A stretch of 64,000 bases of DNA from Schauerella fraxinea (GCA_030849945.1 JAVDKK010000003.1:904776-968775); one strand, 5' to 3'. Positions 32,757 to 42,018 are shown, counted from the first letter of the stretch. The notes: generated by a model not told the origin, from the sequence alone. Translations and numbers: made by a program.

Positions 32757-33620
32757 TCAATCAGACTGAGGGGAGGCCGCGCCTGGCGCGGGGCGCTCAA
32801 CGCGCGTGCCGGTATTGCCGGCGTCCCTATGCAGCGTCAGCGCATTAAACCTCGGCGCAACGAGTGGTGCCGTGGCGTCAGGTTCAGGCAACGCTTCAAC
32901 CCGTTCACGATAGTCGCCATACAGCCGGTTGAGCTTGGCCACCGACCGTTGATATTTGCGCATCAGTTGATTTCGATTCAGGCGCTTGCTCCAGGTGTAG
33001 ACGGGAAGCGCCTGTTTACAGCCGAAGCCGTCTATCAAAAATAATCCGTGTTTGCCGTGGGCATTCCAGCCATACGCGATATTGGCGGGGCTCACCTCGT
33101 TCAACACCACATGAGCGTCGCAGAGCGCCTCGAAAAACACATCCAGCCGGGCCTTCAGCGCTGTCGTCCAGCCGCCGGCTTTGGCGATCGACGCCACCGT
33201 GGGCGCCAGGCCGCCATCGGCATCGATAATCTTCTCGACCATCAGGCCCAGGCCATCCGTCGTGTCGATCAAGCCCAACACGCGCGCGATCGGCACGCGG
33301 CCATCGGCGCCGCGCTGCGCCGAACCGGCGATGTATTCGTTGAGTTCGTCCATATAAACGCGATAGATGCTGTCGCGCTGGAACTGCTTGTACCATCTAC
33401 GCACGCGCCGCTTTTTCAAGTAGGCGGCGTAGTTTTCGACGTTGATGACCTTTACGAGCAAAGCCGGATTGACCGGGTGTTCGTAAATGTGGCGCTCGCT
33501 GCCGGAAGCAATGCGATGCGCGCGCTGCAGGTCGATCCGGTCGAACACATTGGGTGTGTGGACGGATGCGAATCGGTCGGGGCTGTTGCCTCGCGCTACT
33601 TCGGCGGGATGGGCTGACAT
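32757..33620 (-). CDS. YrbL-family (PhoP regulatory network) kinase-like protein
   Basis: Protein of 287 residues resembling YrbL, a kinase-fold protein of unknown biochemical role named after its control by PhoP in enterobacteria. The N-lobe motif is HRIASGSERHIYEHPVNPALLVKVIN, and the kinase-like catalytic segment is VVLNEVSPANIAYG, followed by LFLIDGFG. The catalytic-loop aspartate appears replaced (NEVSPAN), as in other YrbL proteins. The start at 33620 is preferred; an upstream ATG at 33731 would run into the rmuC start region. It is divergent from rmuC and stands alone. Confidence 0.75.
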   Translation of the reverse strand: MSAHPAEVARGNSPDRFASVHTPNVFDRIDLQRAHRIASGSERHIYEHPVNPALLVKVINVENYAAYLKKRRVRRWYKQFQRDSIYRVYMDELNEYIAGSAQRGADGRVPIARVLGLIDTTDGLGLMVEKIIDADGGLAPTVASIAKAGGWTTALKARLDVFFEALCDAHVVLNEVSPANIAYGWNAHGKHGLFLIDGFGCKQALPVYTWSKRLNRNQLMRKYQRSVAKLNRLYGDYRERVEALPEPDATAPLVAPRFNALTLHRDAGNTGTRVERPAPGAASPQSD

Positions 33621-33751
33621 GGTTTTGAGTGTCTCTCTGCATTCGAGTGTAGGGGCGGCATTTCCCAATTCGGATGAAATGACTGGCCGCACCGTCGAAA
33701 GCCGGTGCAAAATGTGGTTGATTGGCAACAAATAGACGGGAAGATTGCGGT

Positions 33752-35134
33752 TTGACGGACGTTCAATGGCTCTGGGTTGTGGTGGCCACCACAGGTGTCA
33801 CATTCATTTGTGTGTTGCTGGGGCTCTCTGCTGCAGCGCGGCGGCACGCGCTCGTCAGCGCGCAGTTGACGGCGCTCACCGAGGCGCAGGCGCGGGCCGA
33901 GCGCGACGCGCGGGGCGATCTGCACGATGTGGCCGATGCCATGGGACGGGATGCGCGCGAGGCCGAGCGGCAGCTTCGAGACGAGCTGCATCGCCACATC
34001 AGCGAACTGCGAGGCGCGGTGAGCCGCGATGCCCAGGCGGGGCGAACTGAGTCGGCCGAAAGTCTGCAGCGCTTTGCCGCGCAACTCAGCGAGCAAGTAC
34101 AAAAACTCGTCGAAACCAACGACCGCCGCATGGCCGAGATTCGTCAGACCGTCGATCAGCGTCTGCAGGCGCTGCAAACCGACAACACCGCCAAGCTCGA
34201 AGAGATGCGCCGTACGGTTGACGAGAAGCTTCATGCCACGCTGGAGCAACGTCTGGGTGAATCGTTCAAGTTGGTGTCGGATCGTCTCGAAGCCGTGCAC
34301 AAGGGACTGGGCGAGATGCAAACGCTGGCCGCCGGGGTGGGCGACCTGAAGCGCGTGCTGACCAACGTCAAATCGCGCGGCACGTGGGGCGAAGTGCAAT
34401 TGGCGCGATTGATCGAAGACACGATGACGCCGGCGCAATACGCGCGCAACGTCAAAACCGTGCCGGGTAGCGACGCGCAGGTCGAGTTTGCGATCAAGCT
34501 CCCCGGGCAGGGTGGCGATGCGATGCCGGTGTGGCTGCCGATCGATGCGAAGTTTCCCAAGGAAGAATACGAGCGTCTGGTGGCAGCGCAAGACGCCGCC
34601 GATCTCGATGCGATTCAAACGGCCAGCGTGGCGTTGGGACGTGCGCTGGAACTGCAGGCGCGCACCATCGCTGCCAAGTACATCGCGCCACCGCACACCA
34701 CCGACTTCGCGATCCTGTTCGTGCCCACCGAAGGCTTGTATGCTGAGATTCTGCGGGTGCCGGGATTGCTCGATCGCCTGCACGGGTTGCGCATCAACGT
34801 GGCAGGGCCCAGTACATTGGCCGCTTTATTGAATAGTCTGCAGATGGGCTTTCGCACGTTGGCGATCGAACAGCGGTCGTCCGAAGTGTGGCAGGTGCTG
34901 CGCGCCGTCAAAACCGAATTCGGCAAGTTTGGCGAGAGTCTGGCCAGCGTCAAGAAGTCGCTCGAGTCGGCCAGTAATAAATTGGGCAGCACGGAGGTGC
35001 GCACGCGTGCCATGCTGCGCAATCTGAAGTCGGTTGAAGCCCTCCCCGAGGCGCAGCCGCAAGCGCTGCCGGAGGGCGACTTGCCCGAAGCGACGGAGAA
35101 ACGCGATGCCCACGGAGACCTTCTCGACGCATGA
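33752..35134 (+). CDS. rmuC: DNA recombination protein RmuC
   Basis: Putative nuclease-fold protein that limits inversion between repeats. About 460 residues: one N-terminal membrane helix (LWVVVATTGVTFICVLLGL), a long coiled coil (about residues 25-200), then the RmuC core with GNVKSRGTWGEVQ-like (here LTNVKSRGTWGEVQL), LPIDAKFP and FVPTEGLYAEIL, typical of the PD-(D/E)XK-like domain. No ATG lies near the beginning. TTG 33752, preceded by GGGAAG, is preferred over TTG 33722. Its last 29 bases overlap the next gene. Confidence 0.9.
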   Translation: MTDVQWLWVVVATTGVTFICVLLGLSAAARRHALVSAQLTALTEAQARAERDARGDLHDVADAMGRDAREAERQLRDELHRHISELRGAVSRDAQAGRTESAESLQRFAAQLSEQVQKLVETNDRRMAEIRQTVDQRLQALQTDNTAKLEEMRRTVDEKLHATLEQRLGESFKLVSDRLEAVHKGLGEMQTLAAGVGDLKRVLTNVKSRGTWGEVQLARLIEDTMTPAQYARNVKTVPGSDAQVEFAIKLPGQGGDAMPVWLPIDAKFPKEEYERLVAAQDAADLDAIQTASVALGRALELQARTIAAKYIAPPHTTDFAILFVPTEGLYAEILRVPGLLDRLHGLRINVAGPSTLAALLNSLQMGFRTLAIEQRSSEVWQVLRAVKTEFGKFGESLASVKKSLESASNKLGSTEVRTRAMLRNLKSVEALPEAQPQALPEGDLPEATEKRDAHGDLLDA

Positions 35135-36899
35135 CGTGACCAACCAGGTGCCGCCGCTCGAAGGTGCGAACCTGTGGACCCACGATGTGCTGTTGCGCAC
35201 GCACGCCTGCCGTGAGATGGGCGGCGAAGCACGAACGGGAAGGGCGAAGGAGGACGGCAGAGCTGTTGCGCCCGGCGATTCAACGGCGACTGACGATGCA
35301 TCGGGATCGGTCGATCCCCAAGCCGAGGTGCAGGCACACGACGCTTCGCTAGGCGAACACGGCGCGTGGGTCGGCAGCGCTGCGACCTTGGCCCTGGGCG
35401 ACGCCGCCAATCGGTACCCGCCGGAATGGGTCGGCTATGACGCCACCGGACACCGTATCGATGCCGTGCGCTTTCATCCGGCGTGGCATGCCCTTATGCA
35501 AGGCATTGCCGCGCGCGGCCTGCACAGCGCGGCGTGGTCGGATGACCGGCCCAGTGCCCATGTGGCTCGGGCTGCAGCCTTCATCCTGCAAGGTCAGGCC
35601 GAGGCCGGCACGTTGTGCCCCACCACCATGACCTTCGCCGCCGTGCCGATTTTGACGCAGGCGGCAACTGATGGCGATACCCATGCGGCCGCTTGGGCAA
35701 GGGCAGCCTGTACCCGCGTCTACGATCCGGAGCCGGCCGCTGCCGCGGCCAAACACGGCGCCTTGTTTGGCATGGGATTGACGGAAAAGCAGGGCGGCTC
35801 GGATGTGCGTGCCGTCACGACGAGCGCGGTGGCCTTGGCTGTGCCAGGCCCCGGCCAGCCTTATCACCTCACCGGACACAAGTGGTTTTTTTCCGTTCCG
35901 CAGGCCGACGCACATTTGGTGCTGGCCCGCGCGCGCGATGCGCTGTCGTGCTTCCTGGTGCCTGGCGTGTGCCCGGATGGCAGCCGCAATGCCGTGCGGA
36001 TCCGCCGGTTGAAAGACAAGGTCGGCAATCGCAGCAATGCCAGTGCCGAGGTCGAATTCGAAAATGCCTGGGGCACCTTGCTGGGCGAGCCGGGGCGGGG
36101 GCTTGCCGTGCTGTTGCGCATGGCGGGCGTAACTCGCCTGGATTGCGTATTGGGCAGCACGGCCCTGTTGCGGCGCGCCGTGTCGCTGGCGATCCATCAC
36201 GCCCAGGCACGCCACGCCTTCGGCCGCGCGCTGATCGATCAGCCGTTGATGACCAATGTGCTGGCCGATGCGGCGCTCGAAGCGGAGGCTGCCATCGCGC
36301 TGGGGCTGCGGTTGGCGCGCACGCTCGACCGGGACGCATCGCCTGCCGAGCGCGCGTTACTTCGTGTGGGGACGCCGGCGGCCAAACTTTGGGTGTGCAA
36401 GCGCACGATCGCGTACGTGGCTGAATGCCTGGAAGCCTGCGGCGGCAATGGTTACATCGAAGACGGTCCGATGGCTCGGCTGTATCGCGAGGCGCCGGTC
36501 AACTCGATCTGGGAAGGCGCCGGCAATGTGATGGCGCTCGATGTGCTGCGGGCGTTTGGGCGCGAGAGCGGGGCCGTGGACGCGCTCGAGGCCGAGTGGC
36601 ACGCCGCGCGGGGCGTGTATCCCGCGTTCGATCGCGCCATGGCAGACTGCCTGCTGGCGGCCTCGCGGCTGGCAGCGGTGACCGACGCGGCGGCGTTTAC
36701 CGCGCGCCGCGTGGCGTCCGACGTGGCCCGCCTCTGGCAGGCCGCATTGTTGATCCAGCACGCGCCGGCCGCGGTCGCCGATGCCTTCGTCGCGTCGCGG
36801 CTGGCAGATCCGGCGGGCGCCTCCCGATTGCCCGGCGAATTGTCACCAAAAGCGGATGCGGCGACCATCCTGGCCCGTGCAACGCTCCAAGTCTGCTAA
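35106..36899 (+). CDS. aidB: AidB-type acyl-CoA dehydrogenase family flavoprotein
   Basis: Member of the acyl-CoA dehydrogenase superfamily closest to AidB, which is linked to protection against DNA alkylation. The 597-residue protein aligns with AidB by eye: PLEGANLWTHD near the start, ANRYPPEWVGYDATGHRIDAVRFHPAWH, the flavin-contact GMGLTEKQGGSDVRA, TGHKWFFS, and RLYREAPVNSIWEGAGNVMALDVLRA near the end. Residues about 38-88 contain a Gly/Ala/Asp-rich stretch longer than in E. coli AidB, apparently an inserted disordered linker. The start overlaps rmuC by 29 bases; an in-frame ATG further upstream lies inside rmuC and was not used. Confidence 0.83.
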   Translation: MPTETFSTHDVTNQVPPLEGANLWTHDVLLRTHACREMGGEARTGRAKEDGRAVAPGDSTATDDASGSVDPQAEVQAHDASLGEHGAWVGSAATLALGDAANRYPPEWVGYDATGHRIDAVRFHPAWHALMQGIAARGLHSAAWSDDRPSAHVARAAAFILQGQAEAGTLCPTTMTFAAVPILTQAATDGDTHAAAWARAACTRVYDPEPAAAAAKHGALFGMGLTEKQGGSDVRAVTTSAVALAVPGPGQPYHLTGHKWFFSVPQADAHLVLARARDALSCFLVPGVCPDGSRNAVRIRRLKDKVGNRSNASAEVEFENAWGTLLGEPGRGLAVLLRMAGVTRLDCVLGSTALLRRAVSLAIHHAQARHAFGRALIDQPLMTNVLADAALEAEAAIALGLRLARTLDRDASPAERALLRVGTPAAKLWVCKRTIAYVAECLEACGGNGYIEDGPMARLYREAPVNSIWEGAGNVMALDVLRAFGRESGAVDALEAEWHAARGVYPAFDRAMADCLLAASRLAAVTDAAAFTARRVASDVARLWQAALLIQHAPAAVADAFVASRLADPAGASRLPGELSPKADAATILARATLQVC

Positions 36900-36936
36900 A
36901 TTTTCGCCTTTCCTCTTTTGCTTCTCGCCAGCCACC

Positions 36937-37620
36937 ATGCTCAATCAGAACGCCCTCAAGCAACAAGCGGCCGACGCCGCCCTTGACTACGTCGCCGAAG
37001 TCGCGGGTCCGGACGTGATCATCGGGGTGGGCACCGGCTCCACGGCCGATCTTTTCATCGACGGGTTGGCGGCATTCAAGGGCCGCCTGCGAGGCGCCGT
37101 CGCCAGTTCCGAGCGTAGCGCGCAGCGTCTGGCGGCGCACGGCATCGCCGTGCTCGATCTGAACGACGTCGAGCACATGCCCATCTATGTGGACGGCGCG
37201 GACGAAATCAATGCCGCCCTGCACATGATCAAAGGCGGCGGCGGGGCCCTCACGCGCGAAAAGATCGTGGCCTCGGTGGCCGACCGCTTCATCTGCATTG
37301 CCGACGAGTCCAAGCTGGTGCAAACGCTGGGCGCATTTCCGCTGCCGCTGGAAGTCATCCCGATGGCCACGCAGGCCGTGGCTCGCGCCATGATCGCCTT
37401 GGGCGGTCAGACGAAGGTGCGTGAAGGGTTCGTTACCGATAACGGCAACATCATCCTCGACGTGGCCGGGTTGTCGATTACCGACGGCGCCGACTTCGAA
37501 GCGCGCGTCAATCACATCCCCGGCGTGGTCACCTGCGGGCTGTTCGCACTGGCGGGCGCCGATGTCGCATTGTTGGCCACGCAGCAGGGTATTCGGAAAT
37601 TGACGGCGTCAGGTTCATAA
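36937..37620 (+). CDS. rpiA: ribose-5-phosphate isomerase A
   Basis: Interconverts ribose 5-phosphate and ribulose 5-phosphate in the pentose phosphate pathway. The 227-residue protein has the signature motifs GVGTGSTADLFID, YVDGADEIN with catalytic aspartates, and KGGGGALTREKIVA with catalytic lysine and glutamate. The C-terminal TDNGNIILDV and IPGVVTCGLFA complete the family pattern. The start at 36937 gives the standard length. It is separated by 37 bases from the AidB-like gene. Confidence 0.97.
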   Translation: MLNQNALKQQAADAALDYVAEVAGPDVIIGVGTGSTADLFIDGLAAFKGRLRGAVASSERSAQRLAAHGIAVLDLNDVEHMPIYVDGADEINAALHMIKGGGGALTREKIVASVADRFICIADESKLVQTLGAFPLPLEVIPMATQAVARAMIALGGQTKVREGFVTDNGNIILDVAGLSITDGADFEARVNHIPGVVTCGLFALAGADVALLATQQGIRKLTASGS

Positions 37621-37717
37621 TCCTGTCATAAACAAGTCATAAGCTTGCGGCTTGTCGACGGTCGGCCAGGCTTTGCCCTGCCGGCCGTGCCTATTCGCAC
37701 ACCTCGCAGGAGCCGGG

Positions 37718-38470
37718 ATGGCCGAGCACACAAATAAACAGTTCGACGTGGACCTGGAAAACGTCCGCTCGCAGTTCCTTCAAATGGGCGGCGTGGTCGA
37801 AGCCATGATCGCCGAAGGGCTGGAAGCGCTTACCAGTGGCGATATGTCGTTGGTCGACAAGGTCCGAGAACGCGAACGCGAGGTCAATCGCCTCGAGGTG
37901 TATATCGACGAGCGCGTGGCCAATATTCTGGCCCGTCATCAGCCGACCGCCATCGATCTGCGCATGTTGATGGCCGTGTCGAAAATGCTGACCGACATGG
38001 AACGCTGCGGCGACGAAGCCGAGAAGATCGCCACGATGTCGCGCCGCATTCACGAAGGTGAAGCGCGCCATCTGCCGATCATCGAGCTGCGTCACATGAC
38101 CGAGAACGTGCTGGCGATGCTGCGCCAGGCCCTGGACGCGTTCGCGCGCCTGGACGCCGTACAGGCCGCGCAGGTCGTGCGCAGCGACAAGGAAGTCGAT
38201 AAAGAGTGGAAGGCGACCTTGCGTCACCTGATCACGTACATGATCGAGGATCCCCGCACCATCTCGCGCGCCATCGATCTAATCTTCATCGCCCGCGCGC
38301 TCGAGCGTATCGGCGATCACGCGAAAAATATGTCCGAACGCGTGATCTATATGGTGCACGGCGCCGACGTGCGACACACCGGTGTGAAAAATACCGAGCG
38401 TCTCGCGCGTGGCGAGGCGGCCGAACCGCGTGGCGAAAAAGAATCGCCCATCGCCTCCGAGCCGCAATAA
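37718..38470 (+). CDS. phoU: phosphate transport system regulatory protein PhoU
   Basis: Helical regulator that couples the PstSCAB phosphate transporter to PhoR signalling and represses the Pho regulon. The 250-residue protein contains two three-helix-bundle repeats; metal-binding E/DxxxD-type motifs are visible at MTDMERCGDEAEKIA and ARALERIGDHAKNMSE. ATG 37718 is preceded by a strong GCAGGAG ribosome binding site; a 22-residue upstream extension looks spurious. The pst and phoBR genes are not adjacent here. A strong terminator follows 75 bases later. Confidence 0.95.
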   Translation: MAEHTNKQFDVDLENVRSQFLQMGGVVEAMIAEGLEALTSGDMSLVDKVREREREVNRLEVYIDERVANILARHQPTAIDLRMLMAVSKMLTDMERCGDEAEKIATMSRRIHEGEARHLPIIELRHMTENVLAMLRQALDAFARLDAVQAAQVVRSDKEVDKEWKATLRHLITYMIEDPRTISRAIDLIFIARALERIGDHAKNMSERVIYMVHGADVRHTGVKNTERLARGEAAEPRGEKESPIASEPQ

Positions 38471-38545
38471 CGCATCGAGGCAAGGCGCAACCGCACCGCG
38501 CCCGAGCGCAAGGCGCGCAGTTGCGCAGGTTGCGCTTCGGCCGAA

Positions 38546-38581
38546 CATGAAAGGCCTCCCTCGGGAGGCCTTTCATTTTTT
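38546..38581. terminator. rho-independent terminator after phoU
   Basis: Long stem ATGAAAGGCCTCCC / GGGAGGCCTTTCAT with a 3-base loop (TC plus central base), followed by a T-run. It lies between convergent phoU and an SDR gene and is a strong terminator for phoU. Confidence 0.92.
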
Positions 38582-38597
38582 CCTGTACGAAGATCTC

Positions 38598-39353
38598 TCA
38601 ATACGGGCTGGCTGTGGGTCGCACGACGAGTTCGCTCACGTCCACATCGTCGGGTTGCGCGATGGCGTAGGCAACCGCTCGTGCGATCGCGTCCGGCGTG
38701 ATGGCCACGCTGCGGAAGGACTTCATCGCGTCGCGAGCGGTCGTGTCTGAAATCGTGTCGGCCAACTCGGACGTGACGACACCAGGGCAGATCACCGTCA
38801 CCCGCAGCGTGTCCGTTTCCTGGCGCAAACCATCGGAAATCGCGCGCACCGCATATTTCGTGGCGCAGTACACCGCTGCGGTGGGTGACACGGAAAGGCC
38901 GCCGATCGACGAGATATTGATCACCTGTCCAAAACCCTGACGCTCCATGTCCGGCAGCACGGCGGCAATGCCATGCAGCACGCCGCGGATGTTGACGTCG
39001 ATCATGCGATTCCATTCATCCACTTTCAGTGCGTTCAGCGGCGAGAGCGGCATGACGCCCGCATTGTTGACGATGACATCGATATGGCCGAACGTCTCGC
39101 GACCGAAGTCGGCAAAGGCCTGCACGTCTTGTTGATCGGTCACGTCCAGCGCGCGCCAGGCAACCTGAGCGCCCCTGGCCGTCAACGTATCGGCGAGTTG
39201 CTTGAGCCTATCGGTGCGTCGTGCGCCGATCACAAGGCGGTGCCCAAGGGCCGCCAGCAATTGCGCTGTGGCTTCGCCGATGCCGCTGCTGGCGCCGGTA
39301 AGCAGCACCACTTTGGACGACTCGGGGGTGTGATGCGTTACTGAGGTAGTCAT
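38598..39353 (-). CDS. SDR family oxidoreductase
   Basis: Classical short-chain dehydrogenase of 251 residues: TGASSGIGEATAQLL nucleotide-binding motif, VNNAGVMPLSPL, the catalytic serine in NISSIGG and YCATKYAVR with catalytic tyrosine and lysine. CPGVVTSELADTI follows. The sequence belongs to the NADP-dependent YdfG/3-hydroxy-acid-like branch that often acts on small alcohols, but no substrate can be assigned. It is transcribed alone; yggX upstream on the same strand is separated by a terminator. Confidence 0.88.
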   Translation of the reverse strand: MTTSVTHHTPESSKVVLLTGASSGIGEATAQLLAALGHRLVIGARRTDRLKQLADTLTARGAQVAWRALDVTDQQDVQAFADFGRETFGHIDVIVNNAGVMPLSPLNALKVDEWNRMIDVNIRGVLHGIAAVLPDMERQGFGQVINISSIGGLSVSPTAAVYCATKYAVRAISDGLRQETDTLRVTVICPGVVTSELADTISDTTARDAMKSFRSVAITPDAIARAVAYAIAQPDDVDVSELVVRPTASPY

Positions 39354-39363
39354 GGCAAAACTC

Positions 39364-39400
39364 CAAAAGAAAAGGCCTGCGCTTTTTCAAGCGAAGGCCT
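39364..39400 (-). terminator. terminator after yggX (leftward)
   Basis: Read on the minus strand: AGGCCTTCGCTT, GAAA loop, AAGCGCAGGCCT, then TTTTCTTTT. It lies between yggX and the SDR gene, 11 bases before the SDR start. It should end yggX mRNA or attenuate read-through into the SDR. Confidence 0.8.
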
Positions 39401-39503
39401 CATCCTAAAGAGCGGTGCCGCATCCGACGATACACAGACATCCGGCGTTCTTGCCTATTGCTGCTTTTCGCGTTTGCACGCCATGGAGCAATACCTGGAC
39501 TCG

Positions 39504-39776
39504 TTAAGCCGACGGCGGCACGTAGCCATCCGCCTCAACGCTGCCGTCTTCAAACAAGAAGCGCTCCATCTGCTCTTTCAAGTATTTGCGCGCGCGCGAG
39601 TCGGCCAGATTGAGCCGGTTCTCATTGACCAGACGGGTTTGCACCGACTTCCATTCTTCCCAAGCTTCCTTCGAAATGCTCTGCCAGATCTTGGTGCCCA
39701 TCTCGCCCGGGTAGGGGGCGAAATCAAGGCCTTCGGCTTCGCGCTTGAGTTTGACGCATTGCACGGTACGGGTCAT
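39504..39776 (-). CDS. yggX: oxidative damage protection / Fe(II)-trafficking protein YggX
   Basis: Small cytoplasmic protein that protects iron-sulfur proteins from oxidants. The 90-residue product has the family N-terminus MTRTVQCVKLKREAEGLDFAP with the single conserved cysteine. PGEMGTKIWQSISKEAWEEW and QTRLVNENRLNLAD follow, with a C-terminal FLFEDG segment. It is alone on the minus strand, divergent from a binding-protein gene. Confidence 0.96.
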   Translation of the reverse strand: MTRTVQCVKLKREAEGLDFAPYPGEMGTKIWQSISKEAWEEWKSVQTRLVNENRLNLADSRARKYLKEQMERFLFEDGSVEADGYVPPSA

Positions 39777-39935
39777 GACGAATCCTGCGAATCAAAGAAA
39801 TAATGCCGCTATTGTAAAGGGCTTCATCATTCCTAAAGAGAATGACGCACGTTCGATTTTTATCCCTTTGTCAGCCGTTTTGTTGTGGGTAAAGTTTGCT
39901 GCACCACACAACAACAAATTATCGGAGACAGATCC

Positions 39936-40928
39936 ATGGTGTTTTCCATCTCAATGCAGCGGGCATCGAGCGCGGCGGCTTGCGCCATTGTGGCGCTAAC
40001 GGGCGTTTTTGCCGCGCCCGCACAAGCACAAAACTATCCGGATAAGCCCATCAAACTGGTCGTGCCGTGGCCACCGGGTGGCGCCACGGATGCGCTCGGG
40101 CGCATCATTGCTCAGCATTTGGGCAAGCGTCTGGGCCAAACGGTGGTCGTGGACAACAAGGCCGGCGCGGGTGGCAACATCGGTACGGCATCGTTTGTGC
40201 GCGAGCGCGCCGACGGCTACACCTTGCTCATGGCCACGAGTTCCACCAATGCCGCCAACCCCCATCTGTACAGCCGCCTGGGCTTCGATGTGGACCGCGA
40301 TTTCGCACCCGTCGCCTTCATTGCGTCGATTCCAAACATTCTCGAAGTGCCCAAGAAATCGGACTTCCAAACGGTGGATCAGTTGATCACGTACGCGCGG
40401 GCCCACCCCGGCAAGCTCAACTATGCATCGGGTGGCGTGGGATCGTCGCAGCATCTGGCGGGCGCGATGTTTCGCCACGTGACGGGTGCCGATGTGACGC
40501 ATATCCCCTACAAGGGAAGCGGCCCGGCCGTCTCCGATCTCCTGGCAGGTCAGGTCGACATGATGCTGGACACAGGCTCGCTGGCGCAGGTGAAGGGCGG
40601 GGCATTGCGCGCGTTGGCCGTGGCGTCCAAGGAACGCGTGCCGGCGCTGCCCGACGTCCCCACATTTGCCGAAGCGGGCATCAAGGACATGTATGCGGCA
40701 GCCTGGTATGGCGTGATGGCGCCTGCCAATACGCCGCCCGAGATCGTGACGCGCTTGAATACGGAGATCAACGCGATCCTGGCTGAACCCGAGGTGCGCG
40801 ATACCATCATCAATCTGGGTGCAGAAATGCGCGAGGGGCAAAGCCCGGCGCAGTTTCAGGCCTTCGTGACGAGCGAGATCGTTCGCTTCAAAGGCATCGT
40901 CGAAATGTCAGGCGCCAAGATGGAGTAG
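39936..40928 (+). CDS. Bug-family tripartite tricarboxylate transporter binding protein
   Basis: Periplasmic solute receptor of the Bug/TctC family, greatly expanded in Bordetella and relatives. The 330-residue product has a signal peptide ending APAQAQ (about residue 30) and then NYPDKPIKLVVPWPPGGATD, the typical Bug start. GLxVxxDFAPV-like (RLGFDVDRDFAPVAFI) and YKGSGPAVSDLLAGQVDMM also match. A GGAGA ribosome binding site precedes ATG 39936. No TctA/TctB membrane genes are nearby, as is usual for orphan Bug proteins. The ligand is unknown. Confidence 0.93.
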   Translation: MVFSISMQRASSAAACAIVALTGVFAAPAQAQNYPDKPIKLVVPWPPGGATDALGRIIAQHLGKRLGQTVVVDNKAGAGGNIGTASFVRERADGYTLLMATSSTNAANPHLYSRLGFDVDRDFAPVAFIASIPNILEVPKKSDFQTVDQLITYARAHPGKLNYASGGVGSSQHLAGAMFRHVTGADVTHIPYKGSGPAVSDLLAGQVDMMLDTGSLAQVKGGALRALAVASKERVPALPDVPTFAEAGIKDMYAAAWYGVMAPANTPPEIVTRLNTEINAILAEPEVRDTIINLGAEMREGQSPAQFQAFVTSEIVRFKGIVEMSGAKME

Positions 40929-40977
40929 GGCGGGGCGGATTGCTATCATGGCGGCCACATTTACGCGTGGAGCATTG

Positions 40978-41916
40978 ATGGCTTTCGATCTGCCTTATCC
41001 CGATTTGACCGCCGAGCGTCTCGGCAATACCGATACGCCCGGCGTGTGGTGCTTCGACTCCGGCGAGCCGGGCCCAACCGTCATGCTCACCGCGCTCACG
41101 CATGGCAATGAACTCTGTGGCGCCTGGGCGTTGAAAGACCTGCTCGCCGCCGACGTCCGGCCGCAGCGCGGTCGGCTCATCGTGGTCTTCGCCAACCTCG
41201 ACGCCTTCGATCGCTTCGATCCCGAGCGTCACGATGCCAGCCGCTTTCTCGAGCAGGACATGAACCGAGTATGGGACCGTGAGGTGCTCGCTCACCCGGT
41301 CAATGGTGAACAGCGCCGTGCGCAGGCATTGTTGCCGTGGGTCGAGCAGGCCGATTGGATGCTCGATCTGCATTCGATGCACGAGAAGGGCGAACCCCTG
41401 CTGTTGACGGGCGTCTTGCCGCGCAACATCGAACTGGCCCGCCAACTGGGTGCGCCTGAGTATGTGATCGTGGATGCCGGTCACAAGGATGGCGTGCGCA
41501 TGCGCGATTTCGGCCGTTTCGGCGATCCGGATGCGAGCGACGCGCTGGCCTTGTTGATCGAATGCGGCTATCACGGCGACCTGCAATCTCATCGCGTGGG
41601 CTTGGACATGGTGGCGCGCTTTCTGGTCGCGTCCGGTACCGTGGCGGCCGATGCGTTGCCGGCCGACTGGCGCCTGCCCGATCCCGCCAAACAAACCGTG
41701 CTGCAAGTGACCGATGCTGTCGTGGCACCGTCCATGGACGTCACGTTCACGCAGCCGTGGCAGGGATTGGAGTGCCTGGAAGCCGCGGGCACGCCCATCG
41801 CAACGATGGACGGCCGCACCGTGGGTACGCCCTACGCCAACTGCTCGCTGATCATGCCATCGCTACGCCAGTTGAAGCCCGGCGTGACGGTGGTGCGATT
41901 GGCGCGCACGATTTAA
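40978..41916 (+). CDS. succinylglutamate desuccinylase/aspartoacylase family protein
   Basis: Zinc-dependent deacylase-fold protein of 312 residues. The first zinc ligands are in THGNELCGAW, the NxxDxxRxF-like stretch NLDAFDRFDPERHDASRFLEQDMNR contains the family arginines, and the third ligand is in MLDLHSMHEKG. The C-terminal part is the beta-barrel typical of AstE/AspA relatives. arg or ast genes are absent nearby except argA on the other strand. Substrate is uncertain. The start at 40978 (MAFDLPYPDL) is preferred over an ATG 30 bases earlier. Confidence 0.85.
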   Translation: MAFDLPYPDLTAERLGNTDTPGVWCFDSGEPGPTVMLTALTHGNELCGAWALKDLLAADVRPQRGRLIVVFANLDAFDRFDPERHDASRFLEQDMNRVWDREVLAHPVNGEQRRAQALLPWVEQADWMLDLHSMHEKGEPLLLTGVLPRNIELARQLGAPEYVIVDAGHKDGVRMRDFGRFGDPDASDALALLIECGYHGDLQSHRVGLDMVARFLVASGTVAADALPADWRLPDPAKQTVLQVTDAVVAPSMDVTFTQPWQGLECLEAAGTPIATMDGRTVGTPYANCSLIMPSLRQLKPGVTVVRLARTI

Positions 41917-42018
41917 GCCGATCACGGCAGGGCGGGCAGTGCTGCCGCCGCTGCCTCGATGACCGCATCGGCTGGAAAGACGCCACGCTTCTCGGGCTTT
42001 ATCGTTGGCAAGAATGGC

